A stretch of 64,000 nucleotides of DNA from Bifidobacterium hapali (GCF_002259755.1 NZ_MWWY01000021.1:90096-154095), one strand, 5' to 3'. Shown: positions 1 to 8,523, counted from the stretch's first letter. Numbers and translations: made by a program. Notes: a model not told the origin generated them from the letters alone.

Positions 1-2
1 GC

Positions 3-881
3 GTGGTGCGCGTGCTGCTGTGCGTAACGGTTGCAGTGATGGCGTTAACGCCGAGCATCGTATCGACTACGACCAGTCAGGCTGTGAACGCGACTGACGT
101 GGTGGTTGCGGTTGACGTCACTGGTTCAATGGCGGTTGCGGACGCGCAGTATGGGTCTGCTGAGTCGATGAGTCGGCTGGATGCGGCTAAACGCGCGGTT
201 GCAGATATTACGTCGCTGTACGCGGATGCGAGTTTTATGGGGCTACGATTCGGCGGTTCGGCGGGAACGGTGGATGTACCATTAACGCCGGATGCGCGCG
301 CGATCAATACGTGGGCGAATACGCTTGCGGTTGAGGCGACGAACGTGTCTGGCGGGTCGAGTCTTGACGCACCATTGGATGCGCTGTTGGTCAATCTCAA
401 ATCGATTCGTGAAAGTCGACCGAACGATGCGATTATTCTGTATCTGATTACCGACGGCGAAGAAACTGGCTCAACAACACGACGCTCATACTCAACGTTG
501 CGCAAGTATCTCAACGATGGTTTTACAGTTGGTGTCGGCTCTACGGCAGGCGGCAAGATTCCTGTTATCCGTGACGGCAGTGCGGTTGATGGCTCGTGGG
601 TTACTGATCCTGATACAGGTCAGCCGGGTATTTCTAAGTTAGATGAGACAACGCTTAAGAATATTGCCGATGAGATCAGTGGCACGTATGTGGCTGTGAA
701 CGCGAATGCGACGATGGCGAACGGCGTGTCGCAACAGCGATCGCAACAGTGGCGAGTGACGACGACAGTGAAGCAACGCACTCGTACAACGCCGATAGTA
801 TGGCCGTTGGCGATTGTTGCGGCTGTGTTGTTTGCAGCGCAGATTGGTATGTGGATTGTGCAATCGAGGAGGCTATTATGA
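3..881 (+). CDS. VWA-domain membrane protein (5' end at window edge)
   Basis: A von Willebrand factor A protein anchored in the membrane. A hydrophobic N-terminal stretch (about residues 3-24) precedes a VWA fold that opens with the metal-binding MIDAS motif DVTGS at residues 38-42; a second conserved acidic loop, LITDGEE, lies at 148-154. A C-terminal hydrophobic helix (about 265-285) followed by basic residues should anchor the domain outside the membrane. The reading frame is open to the window edge, so the true start may lie upstream. The stop overlaps the next start (ATGA), so the two are an operon. In other bacteria such VWA proteins sit in MoxR/DUF58/VWA (Bat-like) operons; the rest of such an operon would lie left of the window. 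Exact role unknown. Confidence 0.85.
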   Translation: MVRVLLCVTVAVMALTPSIVSTTTSQAVNATDVVVAVDVTGSMAVADAQYGSAESMSRLDAAKRAVADITSLYADASFMGLRFGGSAGTVDVPLTPDARAINTWANTLAVEATNVSGGSSLDAPLDALLVNLKSIRESRPNDAIILYLITDGEETGSTTRRSYSTLRKYLNDGFTVGVGSTAGGKIPVIRDGSAVDGSWVTDPDTGQPGISKLDETTLKNIADEISGTYVAVNANATMANGVSQQRSQQWRVTTTVKQRTRTTPIVWPLAIVAAVLFAAQIGMWIVQSRRLL

Positions 882-1531
882 GTGCTCATGCTGATCATGC
901 GCGTGGCCGCAACCATGATCGTGACCGTGCGACTGAGCGCTCACGCGCGAGTCGCTCATCTCGTTCGATACGAATGCAGTCTCGTGCGTCAATCGGCGCA
1001 CGCGTTGTAATCGGCATAGTTGCGGGATTACTGCTGATTACAGGTGTACTCGCTTCAGTCAATTTGCGCGCAGTGAGTACGTTTAATCAGGCGACAAGTA
1101 ATCTGAACGAGAATATCGCGGCCGCACGCTCAGATACACCCGATTACAACACGTTGAGTACGCGACAAGATCAAACTGATGCACAGTTTGCTGATGCAGC
1201 TTCGGCTGGCGTAGTGTTGTTACCGTCGATTCGTGAGGCAATTGCCGCTAATGCTGCAGTGTCAGAACAGCTGACGAAATTCGTGAACGATCAGTTGACT
1301 GCGCAAGAAGAAGGGTCCTCTGACGATCAGCAATCGGCACAGTCATCTAGCGGTGCGGAGTCTGACTCATCGAATGGTGGCGCGTCTGGGGGGTTGACTG
1401 ATGAGCAACGTCGTCAAGTCGAAGAACTGCTCAAAGCCAACGAACAGTCCACGCCGTCGAACGGCACCACGACGGATGGCTCACAGTCCGAGACCACCAA
1501 CAACACCGGCAACACCAACAAACCGTGGTAA
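878..1531 (+). CDS. Single-pass membrane protein, function unknown
   Basis: A 217-residue protein translated from the ATG that overlaps the stop of the VWA gene, with a strong ribosome site (GAGGAGG) just upstream; that site decides the start. The N-terminus is rich in Arg, His and Ser and probably cytoplasmic. One membrane helix follows (about residues 43-65), then an extracytoplasmic part of moderate helix propensity, and a C-terminal third of low complexity (Ser, Gly, Asn, Thr, Gln), typical of an extended surface tail. No enzyme motif is visible. Translational coupling suggests it works with the VWA protein at the cell envelope. I do not recognise a characterised family. Confidence 0.75.
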   Translation: MSAHADHARGRNHDRDRATERSRASRSSRSIRMQSRASIGARVVIGIVAGLLLITGVLASVNLRAVSTFNQATSNLNENIAAARSDTPDYNTLSTRQDQTDAQFADAASAGVVLLPSIREAIAANAAVSEQLTKFVNDQLTAQEEGSSDDQQSAQSSSGAESDSSNGGASGGLTDEQRRQVEELLKANEQSTPSNGTTTDGSQSETTNNTGNTNKPW

Positions 1532-1563
1532 GGAGCTAACGGGACAGCACCGCGAGATGCTTT

Positions 1564-1595
1564 ATCATGGCTCCCCTGACAAGGGAAGCCATGAT
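1564..1595. terminator. GGCTCCCC-type hairpin
   Basis: Near-perfect inverted repeat with outer arms ATCATGGCT/AGCCATGAT, 33 bases after the stop of the membrane-protein gene. It is one of several GGCTCCCC hairpins in the window and probably ends the VWA operon transcript. No strong U-run follows. Confidence 0.6.
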
Positions 1596-1615
1596 TACGC
1601 ACTAGCGCGCATAAT

Positions 1616-1667
1616 CAGACACCGTGTATCATATCAAGCTAGACACAGTGTCTAGACAGCTTGTCTC
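1616..1667. promoter_or_regulatory. Three TetR operator-like sites TAGACA-N3-TGTCTA
   Basis: Three copies of a 15-bp dyad lie just upstream of the tetR start: 1616-1630 (imperfect), 1640-1654 (perfect arms TAGACA/TGTCTA around CAG) and 1653-1667 (one mismatch), the last two overlapping by two bases. Position and symmetry fit an autoregulatory operator for the TetR protein that follows. The same dyad recurs at 46075-46089. Confidence 0.65.
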
Positions 1668-1683
1668 AATACAAGGAGTCAAT

Positions 1684-2331
1684 ATGCCACGACCACGCAG
1701 GGATTCCGAAATCCTTCCTGCCAAAGAACGCATGGAAAATGCGTTCTGGGATCTACTCGCCGACCGCGAATATCACAAAATCACCGTCACTGACATCGTG
1801 CACGAAGCCGGCGTCAACCGTAACTCATTCTACTATCATTACAGCAGTCTGCCAGAACTCGCTGATTCAGCTATCATGCACGTCGTGCAGCAAGCCAAAC
1901 CAGCACTGCCCACGCCAGACTCTGACCCAGACGTTACATGGCGCGAAAACATGACCAATCTCATGCAATCGCCCGAGCATCGCGAACGGCTCGATCGACT
2001 CTCGCTCATCGCCGGTCCACACAGCTCGCCTGAACTTGTCGATTCGCTCCGCGATTTCGGTCGACTCACGATTATCCACGTACTGCAGCTGCCCGAACAG
2101 ATCGATCTCAAGACTGATCTCATGCTTGATTTCACGGTTGGAGGCATGCTCACTGTGCTCAGCCGATGGCCTGAACTGCGCGATAATGTTGAGCTTGACG
2201 ACCTACTTAACGAGGATGTGGCTGTACTGGCAATGAGCATGTGCTTGTCACTGTCACGCAACGATTTGCTCAGCTATTGGCATCGTATTTTCCGCGGTAA
2301 CATCGGCAATATGCCCAGCTCGCAAGCATAA
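1684..2331 (+). CDS. TetR-family transcriptional regulator
   Basis: A 215-residue TetR-type repressor. The N-terminal helix-turn-helix shows the usual TetR pattern (ITVTDIVHEAGVNRNSFYYH at about residues 36-55). The C-terminal ligand domain is divergent and gives no clue to the inducer. Start chosen at the ATG behind AAGGAGT; an in-frame ATG 60 bases upstream lies inside the operator cluster and has no ribosome site. Three dyads directly upstream suggest autorepression, and a matching dyad before pepO suggests a distant target. The adjacent mscS gene has no such site, so it is not an obvious target. Confidence 0.9.
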   Translation: MPRPRRDSEILPAKERMENAFWDLLADREYHKITVTDIVHEAGVNRNSFYYHYSSLPELADSAIMHVVQQAKPALPTPDSDPDVTWRENMTNLMQSPEHRERLDRLSLIAGPHSSPELVDSLRDFGRLTIIHVLQLPEQIDLKTDLMLDFTVGGMLTVLSRWPELRDNVELDDLLNEDVAVLAMSMCLSLSRNDLLSYWHRIFRGNIGNMPSSQA

Positions 2332-2377
2332 GCCGCTAGGATAGAGCGCAAACGCACATGATTCGACAGGAGCCAGT

Positions 2378-3193
2378 ATGGATAACATTACCGATGCAAC
2401 GCAAGATAGTCTCAATATTATGCAACTTGCGTTGAGCTGGCTTGCATCGAACGCGGCTCGGATCATTTTCCTCGCAATCGTACTGATTGCCGCGTGGGTC
2501 ATCGTCAAAATCGTCAGTAAAGTGTTACGCAAACTGCTCGACCGCAGTAATATGCCGAGCGCATCGATTTTTATCAATATTGTGCGTGTACTGATTTGGG
2601 TTGTCGCCGCAACAATCGTACTCAAACCAGTGTTCGGCATTGATCCAACCACACTGATGACAGCGCTTGGCGTCGGCGGCATTGCTGTGTCGCTTGGTTT
2701 GAAAGATACGGTTGCGAACGTGATCTCAGGATTCGGACTCATGCTCGGACGCGTGATTCAGCCCGGTGATCTGGTAACCGTCGCTGGTACCACCGGCGTG
2801 GTCAAAGATATTACGTGGCGGCAAACTGTGGTGCGCGAACGAAACGGTAACGAGATGGTGATTCCAAATTCGGTACTCAACACGGCATCGTTGGAACGAC
2901 TCACGCCCAGTAATGAAGGTACCGTAACCGTGCCGTTTACTGCAAAAGCCGGCATCGATACAACGGAAGTCGAGCGACGCATTATTGATGTCGTCACGCG
3001 CGGGACAGCTGACGTTGCAGCAGATGACAGTGTGCCACTGGTGAAATTTACTGGATTTACACCCTTCGGTATTGAAGGGCAAGTGCTGGTATTTGCTAAG
3101 CCCGACGTATTCTTGTCGAGCGTGCGCGACGCAGCAGTGCGAGCATTAGCTGATGCCGATTTCCTCGAACAGCGCGCGGCTATCGGCGCGTAA
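2378..3193 (+). CDS. mscS: Small-conductance mechanosensitive channel (MscS family)
   Basis: A 271-residue MscS-type channel, releasing solutes on hypo-osmotic shock. Three membrane helices occupy about residues 18-110; the third, pore-lining helix carries the Ala/Gly-rich pattern of the family (TALGVGGIAVSLGLKDTVAN). It is followed by the beta domain with the family hallmark GRVIQPGDLV and the alpha/beta C-terminal domain. Length is close to E. coli MscS (286). A ribosome site (AGGAG) lies seven bases before the ATG. It stands alone, ending at a bidirectional hairpin shared with ddl. Confidence 0.93.
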   Translation: MDNITDATQDSLNIMQLALSWLASNAARIIFLAIVLIAAWVIVKIVSKVLRKLLDRSNMPSASIFINIVRVLIWVVAATIVLKPVFGIDPTTLMTALGVGGIAVSLGLKDTVANVISGFGLMLGRVIQPGDLVTVAGTTGVVKDITWRQTVVRERNGNEMVIPNSVLNTASLERLTPSNEGTVTVPFTAKAGIDTTEVERRIIDVVTRGTADVAADDSVPLVKFTGFTPFGIEGQVLVFAKPDVFLSSVRDAAVRALADADFLEQRAAIGA

Positions 3194-3287
3194 TCCAACA
3201 GCTGTATTAATTCGTTAACGAATTCGCCACCCCTTAAAAATGGCTCGCATAGCGCGTCCGCAATTGCAGGACGAACTGGTCGCTATC

Positions 3288-3313
3288 TTGGCTCCCCTTG
3301 CTAGGGGAGCCAA
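3288..3313. terminator. Bidirectional hairpin between mscS and ddl
   Basis: Inverted repeat TTGGCTCCCC/GGGGAGCCAA with a short loop, placed between the convergent ends of mscS and ddl. It belongs to the GGCTCCCC family; the upstream 50 bases (AGCGCGTCCGCAATTGCAG) resemble the module near 44120, so the site looks like a shortened copy of a larger repeat. Confidence 0.65.
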
Positions 3314-3321
3314 AGAACTGC

Positions 3322-4467
3322 TTAACGCAGCACGCCTTCGATCAGCGTGGTGATGAGATCCGTGTAGCTCACGCCAGTAGCCTCCCAAGCCTTGGGATAC
3401 ATAGAAATCGGCGTGAAACCAGGCATTGTATTGATCTCGTTGACCATCACGTCGCCGTTCGGCGTCACGAACGTATCCACGCGGCTTAAGCCTGCGCCAT
3501 CAACCGCCTTAAACGCTTTGACAGCAGTTTCTCGTACACGTTCAAGCAGATCATCAGGCAAGTTTGCCGGTACTTCAACGTGGCTTGCAGACGCATCCAT
3601 ATACTTGCTGTCGAAATCGTAGAACTGATCGTCGCCGCCCGCGCGCTTGTCAAGCACAATCTCACCGGGCCAGCTGGCACGAGGCTTCTCACCAGCTTTC
3701 GGGCACAATACCGCACACTCAACCTCGCGCGCAGCAATACCCTGCTCAACGAGAATACGCCAATCATGGTGGCTCGCCTCGTAAACCGCGGCCGCAAGTT
3801 CAGCCGCATCACCAGCATGCTCAACCTTGGTCACGCCAAAGCTGGAACCAGCGCGCGACGGCTTGACAAACAGCGGATACTCAAGTCCAGCAGCCTCAAC
3901 TTGTGCGAGAATCGCATCGCCGTTCGCTGCAAATTGAGTCACCTGATCGAATCCACGCGCATCCAACGTGATACCAGGTGCAACCGCAATACCAGCAGCC
4001 GCAAGCAGCAACTTCGTATAATGCTTATCCATGCACGCGGCAGACGCGAGTACACCACAACCAACATACGGCACGTTCATCATCTCAAACAGGCCCTGAA
4101 TCGTACCGTCTTCACCAAACGGGCCATGCAGCACCGGAAATACCGCGTCAATATGACCAAGCGAAGATAGCGTGCCATCAGTGTTGCGCGCGAAGAAACC
4201 ATCTTGGCCAAGCGCAACATCGAGCACAACATCACGCGAATCAGCAGTCTTCTCAACGGTCGGCAGCGTACTGCCACACAAGTTCCAACCGCGCGGGTCC
4301 TCACCGTCAACAATCCACTGACCAGCCTTCGTAATACCAACTGGAACCGGCTCGAAACGGTCGGTGTCAAGCGCTTTAAGCACGCCGGCCGCCGAAATAC
4401 AAGAGATCGAATGCTCGTCGGCTTTGCCGCCATACATCACGATGATGCGCTTTGTGGTCATATTCAT
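3322..4467 (-). CDS. ddl: D-alanine--D-alanine ligase
   Basis: ATP-grasp ligase joining two D-alanines for the peptidoglycan stem peptide in the cytoplasm; 381 residues, a normal length. Visible motifs are the N-terminal GGKADEHSIS, the serine-rich ATP-grasp loop KPSRAGSSFGVTKV, and the C-terminal metal/ATP site NEINTMPGF. It lies downstream of gpsA on the same strand with a 55-base gap, so plsC-gpsA-ddl may be co-transcribed. Two in-frame ATGs six bases apart could serve as the start. Confidence 0.96.
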   Translation of the reverse strand: MNMTTKRIIVMYGGKADEHSISCISAAGVLKALDTDRFEPVPVGITKAGQWIVDGEDPRGWNLCGSTLPTVEKTADSRDVVLDVALGQDGFFARNTDGTLSSLGHIDAVFPVLHGPFGEDGTIQGLFEMMNVPYVGCGVLASAACMDKHYTKLLLAAAGIAVAPGITLDARGFDQVTQFAANGDAILAQVEAAGLEYPLFVKPSRAGSSFGVTKVEHAGDAAELAAAVYEASHHDWRILVEQGIAAREVECAVLCPKAGEKPRASWPGEIVLDKRAGGDDQFYDFDSKYMDASASHVEVPANLPDDLLERVRETAVKAFKAVDGAGLSRVDTFVTPNGDVMVNEINTMPGFTPISMYPKAWEATGVSYTDLITTLIEGVLR

Positions 4468-4522
4468 CCTTTTGTCTAAAACGCAATACTGGGGCAGTAG
4501 CTTACTCGCCGCGCTCCCCTAC

Positions 4523-5518
4523 TTACTCTTCAGTGATCTCGTCGCCGAACAGCAATCCGAGCATCTGCTGGCAAGAAATACCGTCTTCAAGCACGCGACT
4601 CATCGCATACGCGAGCGGAGTTGCAACGCCAAGTTCCTTGCCGAGAGCAACAACTGCACTCGTAGTCGGCACGCCTTCAGCCACGCCATTGCTCGCCTTG
4701 GTAGCTTCCTCGACACTCAAACCCTTGCCAAGGTTCGCACCAAACGTGTAGTTACGGCTCAACGGAGAGCCACAAGTGGCAGTCATGTCGCCCACGCCAG
4801 CCAAGCCAGCAAACGTCTTCGGGTCAGCACCGGCAGCTTTGCCAAGGGCAGTGAGCTCAGCAAGTCCGCGGGTTTCAATCATTGCAGCCGTATTCTCACC
4901 GTATCCAGCGCCGCGAGCCATACCGACGGCGAGCGCAGTCACGTTCTTGAGAGAACCGCACATTTCGAGACCGATAACGTCACGCGTAACGAACGCCTTG
5001 AAATAGTCGGTGGTGCAGGCTTTCGCAACCTTACGCGCGTTATCGAGATCCGCGCAGCCGACAACAGTTGCAGCCGGCTGACGATCAGCGACTTCCTTGC
5101 TCAAATTTGGACCGGAAACAGCGGCGAATCGTTCGGCAGGTAGATCGAGAGCTTCACGCACGACTTGGTCCATGCGCTTGCTGGTCGTGCGTTCGATGCC
5201 TTTCATCAGGCTGACGACGATTGCCGTTTGAGGGATGAGATTCTTAAATTCGGCAAGTGCGACGCGTGCGAATTGCGCGGCGATCGCAACGACGACGATT
5301 TCAGCGTCTTTGACGGCCTCAGCACGATCGCCTGTAGCGGTCATGTTGTCGGGCAGTTTGGCAACGGACGGTAGGCGTACACCGTTGTGATGATGGTCGC
5401 GAATACCTTCAACGATTTCAGGTTCGATCGCCCACATGGTCACGTTGTTACCTGCGTCGGCGAGGACTTGGCCGAAGGCGGTACCCCATGCGCCTGCGCC
5501 TAGTACGGTAATGTTCAT
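4523..5518 (-). CDS. gpsA: Glycerol-3-phosphate dehydrogenase [NAD(P)+]
   Basis: Reduces dihydroxyacetone phosphate to sn-glycerol 3-phosphate, the backbone of phospholipids. The 331-residue protein has the Rossmann motif GAGAWGTAFG at residues 7-16, the substrate-binding lysine region (SLMKGIE, then CGSLKNVTALAVG), and the family signature around GYGENTAAMIETRG. It follows plsC, which uses its product. Its ribosome site and first codons are duplicated 149 bases upstream, with a repeat module inserted between the copies (see findings), so its leader differs from a simple operon junction. Confidence 0.96.
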   Translation of the reverse strand: MNITVLGAGAWGTAFGQVLADAGNNVTMWAIEPEIVEGIRDHHHNGVRLPSVAKLPDNMTATGDRAEAVKDAEIVVVAIAAQFARVALAEFKNLIPQTAIVVSLMKGIERTTSKRMDQVVREALDLPAERFAAVSGPNLSKEVADRQPAATVVGCADLDNARKVAKACTTDYFKAFVTRDVIGLEMCGSLKNVTALAVGMARGAGYGENTAAMIETRGLAELTALGKAAGADPKTFAGLAGVGDMTATCGSPLSRNYTFGANLGKGLSVEEATKASNGVAEGVPTTSAVVALGKELGVATPLAYAMSRVLEDGISCQQMLGLLFGDEITEE

Positions 5519-5688
5519 AATAATTACTCCTTAACTTATACCCCCGCATGGGGTGCTGTCATATTACCTCACGGCTGCCGCCGCTCGGCGTCGCCTACTG
5601 ACAGTCCACCGGACTGTCAGTTTAACGGCTCCGCCCATGCGCCTGCGCCTAATACGGTAATGTTCAAAATAATTACTCCTTAACTTAT
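5485..5688. repeat. 55-bp direct duplication of the gpsA start around an inserted module
   Basis: Positions 5485-5539 (first codons and ribosome site of gpsA) and 5634-5688 are 55-bp direct repeats differing at two positions. In the upstream copy the ATG is changed to TTG. The 94 bases between them hold a strong hairpin (arms ACTGACAGTCC/GGACTGTCAGT at about 5597-5621) and resemble the repeat module at 44020-44080. It looks like insertion of an intergenic repeat accompanied by duplication of the target. Confidence 0.8.
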
Positions 5689-5706
5689 GTAATTAGTCAG
5701 TTATGG

Positions 5707-6591
5707 TCAGTCGTGCACGCGCCGCATAGTGCGGTAATCCCAGTAGCCGTCAGGCGCGGATTCGCCGCGGATTTGAGCCATAATCTCGGTCATGCGAACG
5801 CGAATACGACGGGTCAGTTCGTCGGCGAGCTCGGCTGGAACTTCATCACCCCACGACTGTGCGTCTGCGAGTAAGTCGGCATAGTCAAGTCGCGTGTCAT
5901 AGCACATGACAACGTTCTTGCGCGGCCACGGCCACCAGTGGTTAATGCTGGCCGCTCCCCACGTCACGGCGCAGAACAATGGCACTTGATAGCCAAGCCG
6001 CCGCGACGATTCAAGCGCAATCACGCCAACACCGTTTTTCATGCTCATCGGCCATTTCTTCGGGTCGCGCGTAACCGTGCCTTCAGGCCAAATCGTTAAC
6101 GGCCGGCCAGAAGTCAAAATTTCAATTGATGTTTCTTCAATAGCCTTGGCTTTACCGCTGCGTCGTTGTACCGGTTGCATGCCGACGAGCTGGAACCATT
6201 TGCCGATCACTGGCCAGTGCGCCATTTCTGCTTTGGCCATATATCGCGGGCGACGGCCCATATGAAATAGGCTGGCCATTGGCACGAACACATCAAACAT
6301 GGTGACATGCGTAGCGGCGGTAATAAATGGGCCAGTTTCAGGAATATTGTCGAGTCCCCACGCGCGCGTTTTGCAACTGGCTTTGAAGACAAGGTCAACG
6401 CCTTTTAAGAGACGGGCTGTGCCTTTGGGATGTTGCGCGTTAATTTCGGCTTGATTGATACGCCGATTCGGTCCGGTCGGCAGGTCACGCATCGGGTCAA
6501 CAAGCGTATGCTGCTTGGCAAGTCGGGCAACTTGCTCGTTTGACAGTGGCGCAACCGCAGAGCGCGGCGACGGTTTTCCTTTGGATGCCAT
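5707..6591 (-). CDS. plsC: 1-acyl-sn-glycerol-3-phosphate acyltransferase-like protein
   Basis: A 294-residue PlsC-family acyltransferase, which would acylate lysophosphatidate in membrane lipid synthesis. It carries the catalytic HX4D motif (HVTMFD at about residues 107-112) and the substrate-binding block WPEGTV, followed by the distal hydrophobic block. Start placed at the ATG opening MASKGKPSP; in-frame codons further upstream fall inside the 163-bp repeat element and are unlikely to be used. It precedes gpsA and ddl on the same strand. The repeat element ends about 25 bases upstream, so it may have displaced or supplied the promoter. Confidence 0.88.
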   Translation of the reverse strand: MASKGKPSPRSAVAPLSNEQVARLAKQHTLVDPMRDLPTGPNRRINQAEINAQHPKGTARLLKGVDLVFKASCKTRAWGLDNIPETGPFITAATHVTMFDVFVPMASLFHMGRRPRYMAKAEMAHWPVIGKWFQLVGMQPVQRRSGKAKAIEETSIEILTSGRPLTIWPEGTVTRDPKKWPMSMKNGVGVIALESSRRLGYQVPLFCAVTWGAASINHWWPWPRKNVVMCYDTRLDYADLLADAQSWGDEVPAELADELTRRIRVRMTEIMAQIRGESAPDGYWDYRTMRRVHD

Positions 6592-6616
6592 AAGGCCCCA
6601 TTGTACCGAGGCCCCT

Positions 6617-6779
6617 GCGCAGCGAATCATTCTCAATAAGAAAAGTGTGAGGATTGGATTTCTGCAATCGAACATAAGCCACTGATAAACGGCGTTATTC
6701 CAACGATCTATAAAATGTGCGATTGAGCGATTTTGTGCGTTTGGCTCACACTTTTCTTATTGAGAATGATTCGCTGCGC
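6617..6779. mobile_element. 163-bp MITE-like element, copy 1
   Basis: Non-coding element with perfect 35-bp terminal inverted repeats: it begins GCGCAGCGAATCATTCTCAA, runs to GTGTGAG, and ends with the complement. Copy 2 (8328-8490) has the same length, the same orientation and four differences. Copy 3 (33170-33332) has the same length and termini, inverted, with a diverged centre. No target-site duplication is evident. It lies between plsC and the ATPase gene. Confidence 0.85.
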
Positions 6780-6795
6780 AACCTTCCCATTGATA

Positions 6796-8208
6796 TTATC
6801 GCGTGAACATATCGTTTGCACATACGAATATCATGTCTGGGTCACTTGCATATTTTGCCGTCGTGGATTCATGCACAGGGTTTTTCGTAAAGAACGCAAG
6901 TATAGTTTCTCGATAGCCTTTCACAAGGCCAACCCGTTCTCGTAATGCTGTTACCATGTCAGTCTCATTGACATTGTTGCGCCATTTGCACTCGCCAAGC
7001 AAAAGCTTATGTTCCATTGGGTCAGCTGCAACAAGATCAATATCCGTTTCCTCGTGTTTTAACGGGTTATTTCCCCACCATTTGCCAATCTGTGCCGGTG
7101 TCACCGAAAGTCGCCCTTCGCGGAATTCTCGCATCACCCACTGTATGCACATGTTCTCAAACTGTTGCCCAACATACGTCGCAAACGCAAGTCCCTGCAC
7201 AACACGCTCAGCAATCATCGCCCCGTTGCCTGTTTCAATAAGTGTGACATGCGGAGCAACGAATCGATACCAAAATGAAAAAAACGGGTCTTTAATGTGG
7301 ATGCGTGATTTACGCGACGTTGTCTTCTCCCCAAACGGAACAATGCGTTCAATCACTCGAAGCTCCTCAAGCGTTCGAGCATAGAACGGCAATGACGTTT
7401 GTTCTATGCCAATGCGATCAGCAATGGCTTTCGACGTATTACACCCATTGCTAATCGCTTGCAGTATCGAATCATATACGGCAGGACTTTTCAATTCCTC
7501 ACGCAACATCATCATCGGCTCTTCATAGAGTAATCCAGACTTGTCGAAGCATAAAGCAGCAACATTCTGAGCATACGTCAATTCCGGTTTTAATTGCGAC
7601 AGATAATACGGAGTACCACCAAACGTCGCGTAATATAACACGCATTCCTCGGCGCTTGCATTTGGTACAAACCGAGCCGCATCAAAACAGTCAAACGCTT
7701 GCAAACGCAACTGTCCCGTTCGACGACCATACAAAGGGCTCTTATAACCAAGCACCTCACTTTCCATAAACCCTTGATTACTGCCAGAAAGAATCAGCAT
7801 GACATTCGCATCCTTAAGCCCATGATCGATTGCAATCTGCAATATCGACGCCAGACCAGGTTCAGCTTGTGCAGCATATGGAAACTCATCGAACACAATA
7901 ATCATCTTGTCACCGACATGCTGTTGTGCCTGACGAACCAGAAAATCGATAGCTCGATCCCATGATGAAAAATCTAACGCATCCGCATACCCAAAATACT
8001 CAGATACAACAAGTGAGAACGACTGCAAAATAAGCTGCGAATTCTGCTGACGCGCTGTGAAATATAACGCTTTACGACCGTTGAGAAAATGATCAATCAG
8101 CGCGGTTTTGCCAATACGGCGTCGACCATAAATCACCATCATCTCAAATCGATCACTCGCGTACATACGCTCTAACGCAGCTAACTCCTGTTCTCGTCCA
8201 ATGAACAT
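6796..8208 (-). CDS. AAA+ ATPase with C-terminal DUF234 nuclease-like domain
   Basis: A 470-residue protein of the archaeal-type ATPase/DUF234 family. Residues about 20-36 hold the Walker A motif (YGRRRIGKTALI), followed by Walker B with a catalytic acidic pair (IIVFDEFPYA); a winged-helix region follows (SKAIADRIGIEQTSLPFY). The C-terminal part contains TDIDLVAADP then LLLGECKW, the D-x(n)-E-x-K core of PD-(D/E)XK nucleases. Start set at the ATG behind GGAGTGA; the frame remains open for 36 more codons through an upstream palindrome. The gene is lower in GC (43-45 percent in sampled lines) than its neighbours and is bracketed by two direct copies of the 163-bp element, which suggests acquisition. 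Biological role is unknown. Confidence 0.85.
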   Translation of the reverse strand: MFIGREQELAALERMYASDRFEMMVIYGRRRIGKTALIDHFLNGRKALYFTARQQNSQLILQSFSLVVSEYFGYADALDFSSWDRAIDFLVRQAQQHVGDKMIIVFDEFPYAAQAEPGLASILQIAIDHGLKDANVMLILSGSNQGFMESEVLGYKSPLYGRRTGQLRLQAFDCFDAARFVPNASAEECVLYYATFGGTPYYLSQLKPELTYAQNVAALCFDKSGLLYEEPMMMLREELKSPAVYDSILQAISNGCNTSKAIADRIGIEQTSLPFYARTLEELRVIERIVPFGEKTTSRKSRIHIKDPFFSFWYRFVAPHVTLIETGNGAMIAERVVQGLAFATYVGQQFENMCIQWVMREFREGRLSVTPAQIGKWWGNNPLKHEETDIDLVAADPMEHKLLLGECKWRNNVNETDMVTALRERVGLVKGYRETILAFFTKNPVHESTTAKYASDPDMIFVCANDMFTR

Positions 8209-8271
8209 GAACGTCACTCCTTCCACAGTCTTTACCGATAAAACGTTCTGAGCCACATACACCATAGCATT

Positions 8272-8308
8272 TATTATTGAATTTTCTATAATAGAAAATT
8301 CAATAATA
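8272..8308. promoter_or_regulatory. 37-bp perfect palindrome upstream of the ATPase gene
   Basis: AT-rich palindrome with 18-bp perfect arms around one central base (arm TATTATTGAATTTTCTAT), centred about 80 bases upstream of the chosen ATPase start and 20 bases from repeat copy 2. It is likely an operator or promoter element for the minus-strand ATPase gene; a hairpin in the transcript leader is the alternative. Confidence 0.6.
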
Positions 8309-8327
8309 TTTTTCATGACACGCGATT

Positions 8328-8490
8328 GCGCAGCGAATCATTCTCAATAAGAAAAGTGTGAGGATTGGCTTTCTACAATCGAACATAAGCCACTGATAAA
8401 CGGCGTTATTCCAACGATCTATAAAATGTGCGATTGAGCGATTTCGTGCGTTTGGCTCACACTTTTCTTATTGAGAATGATTCGCTGCAC
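8328..8490. mobile_element. 163-bp MITE-like element, copy 2
   Basis: Same length and orientation as copy 1, differing at four positions including one in the last four bases. With copy 1 it brackets the ATPase gene, leaving 1548 bp between the two copies. It ends 15 bases before the operator of the next tetR gene. Confidence 0.85.
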
Positions 8491-8504
8491 AGACACGCAC
8501 ATTC

Positions 8505-8523
8505 CATACCGACCGACGGTATG
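8505..8523. promoter_or_regulatory. Operator CATACCG-N5-CGGTATG before tetR
   Basis: A 19-bp dyad with 7-bp perfect arms, followed at once by a TATAATA-like -10 (8523-8530). The same dyad, with longer arms, precedes the MFS gene at 9292-9316, so both are probably bound by the TetR encoded between them. Confidence 0.75.

Noticed and set aside
6592..6675. Longer plsC starting inside the 163-bp element
   Set aside because: The added residues come from the element and have no family match; no ribosome site precedes that start.
8209..8316. Longer ATPase starting upstream of its ribosome site
   Set aside because: The added 36 codons include the palindrome; GGAGTGA directly precedes the internal ATG, where family similarity begins.
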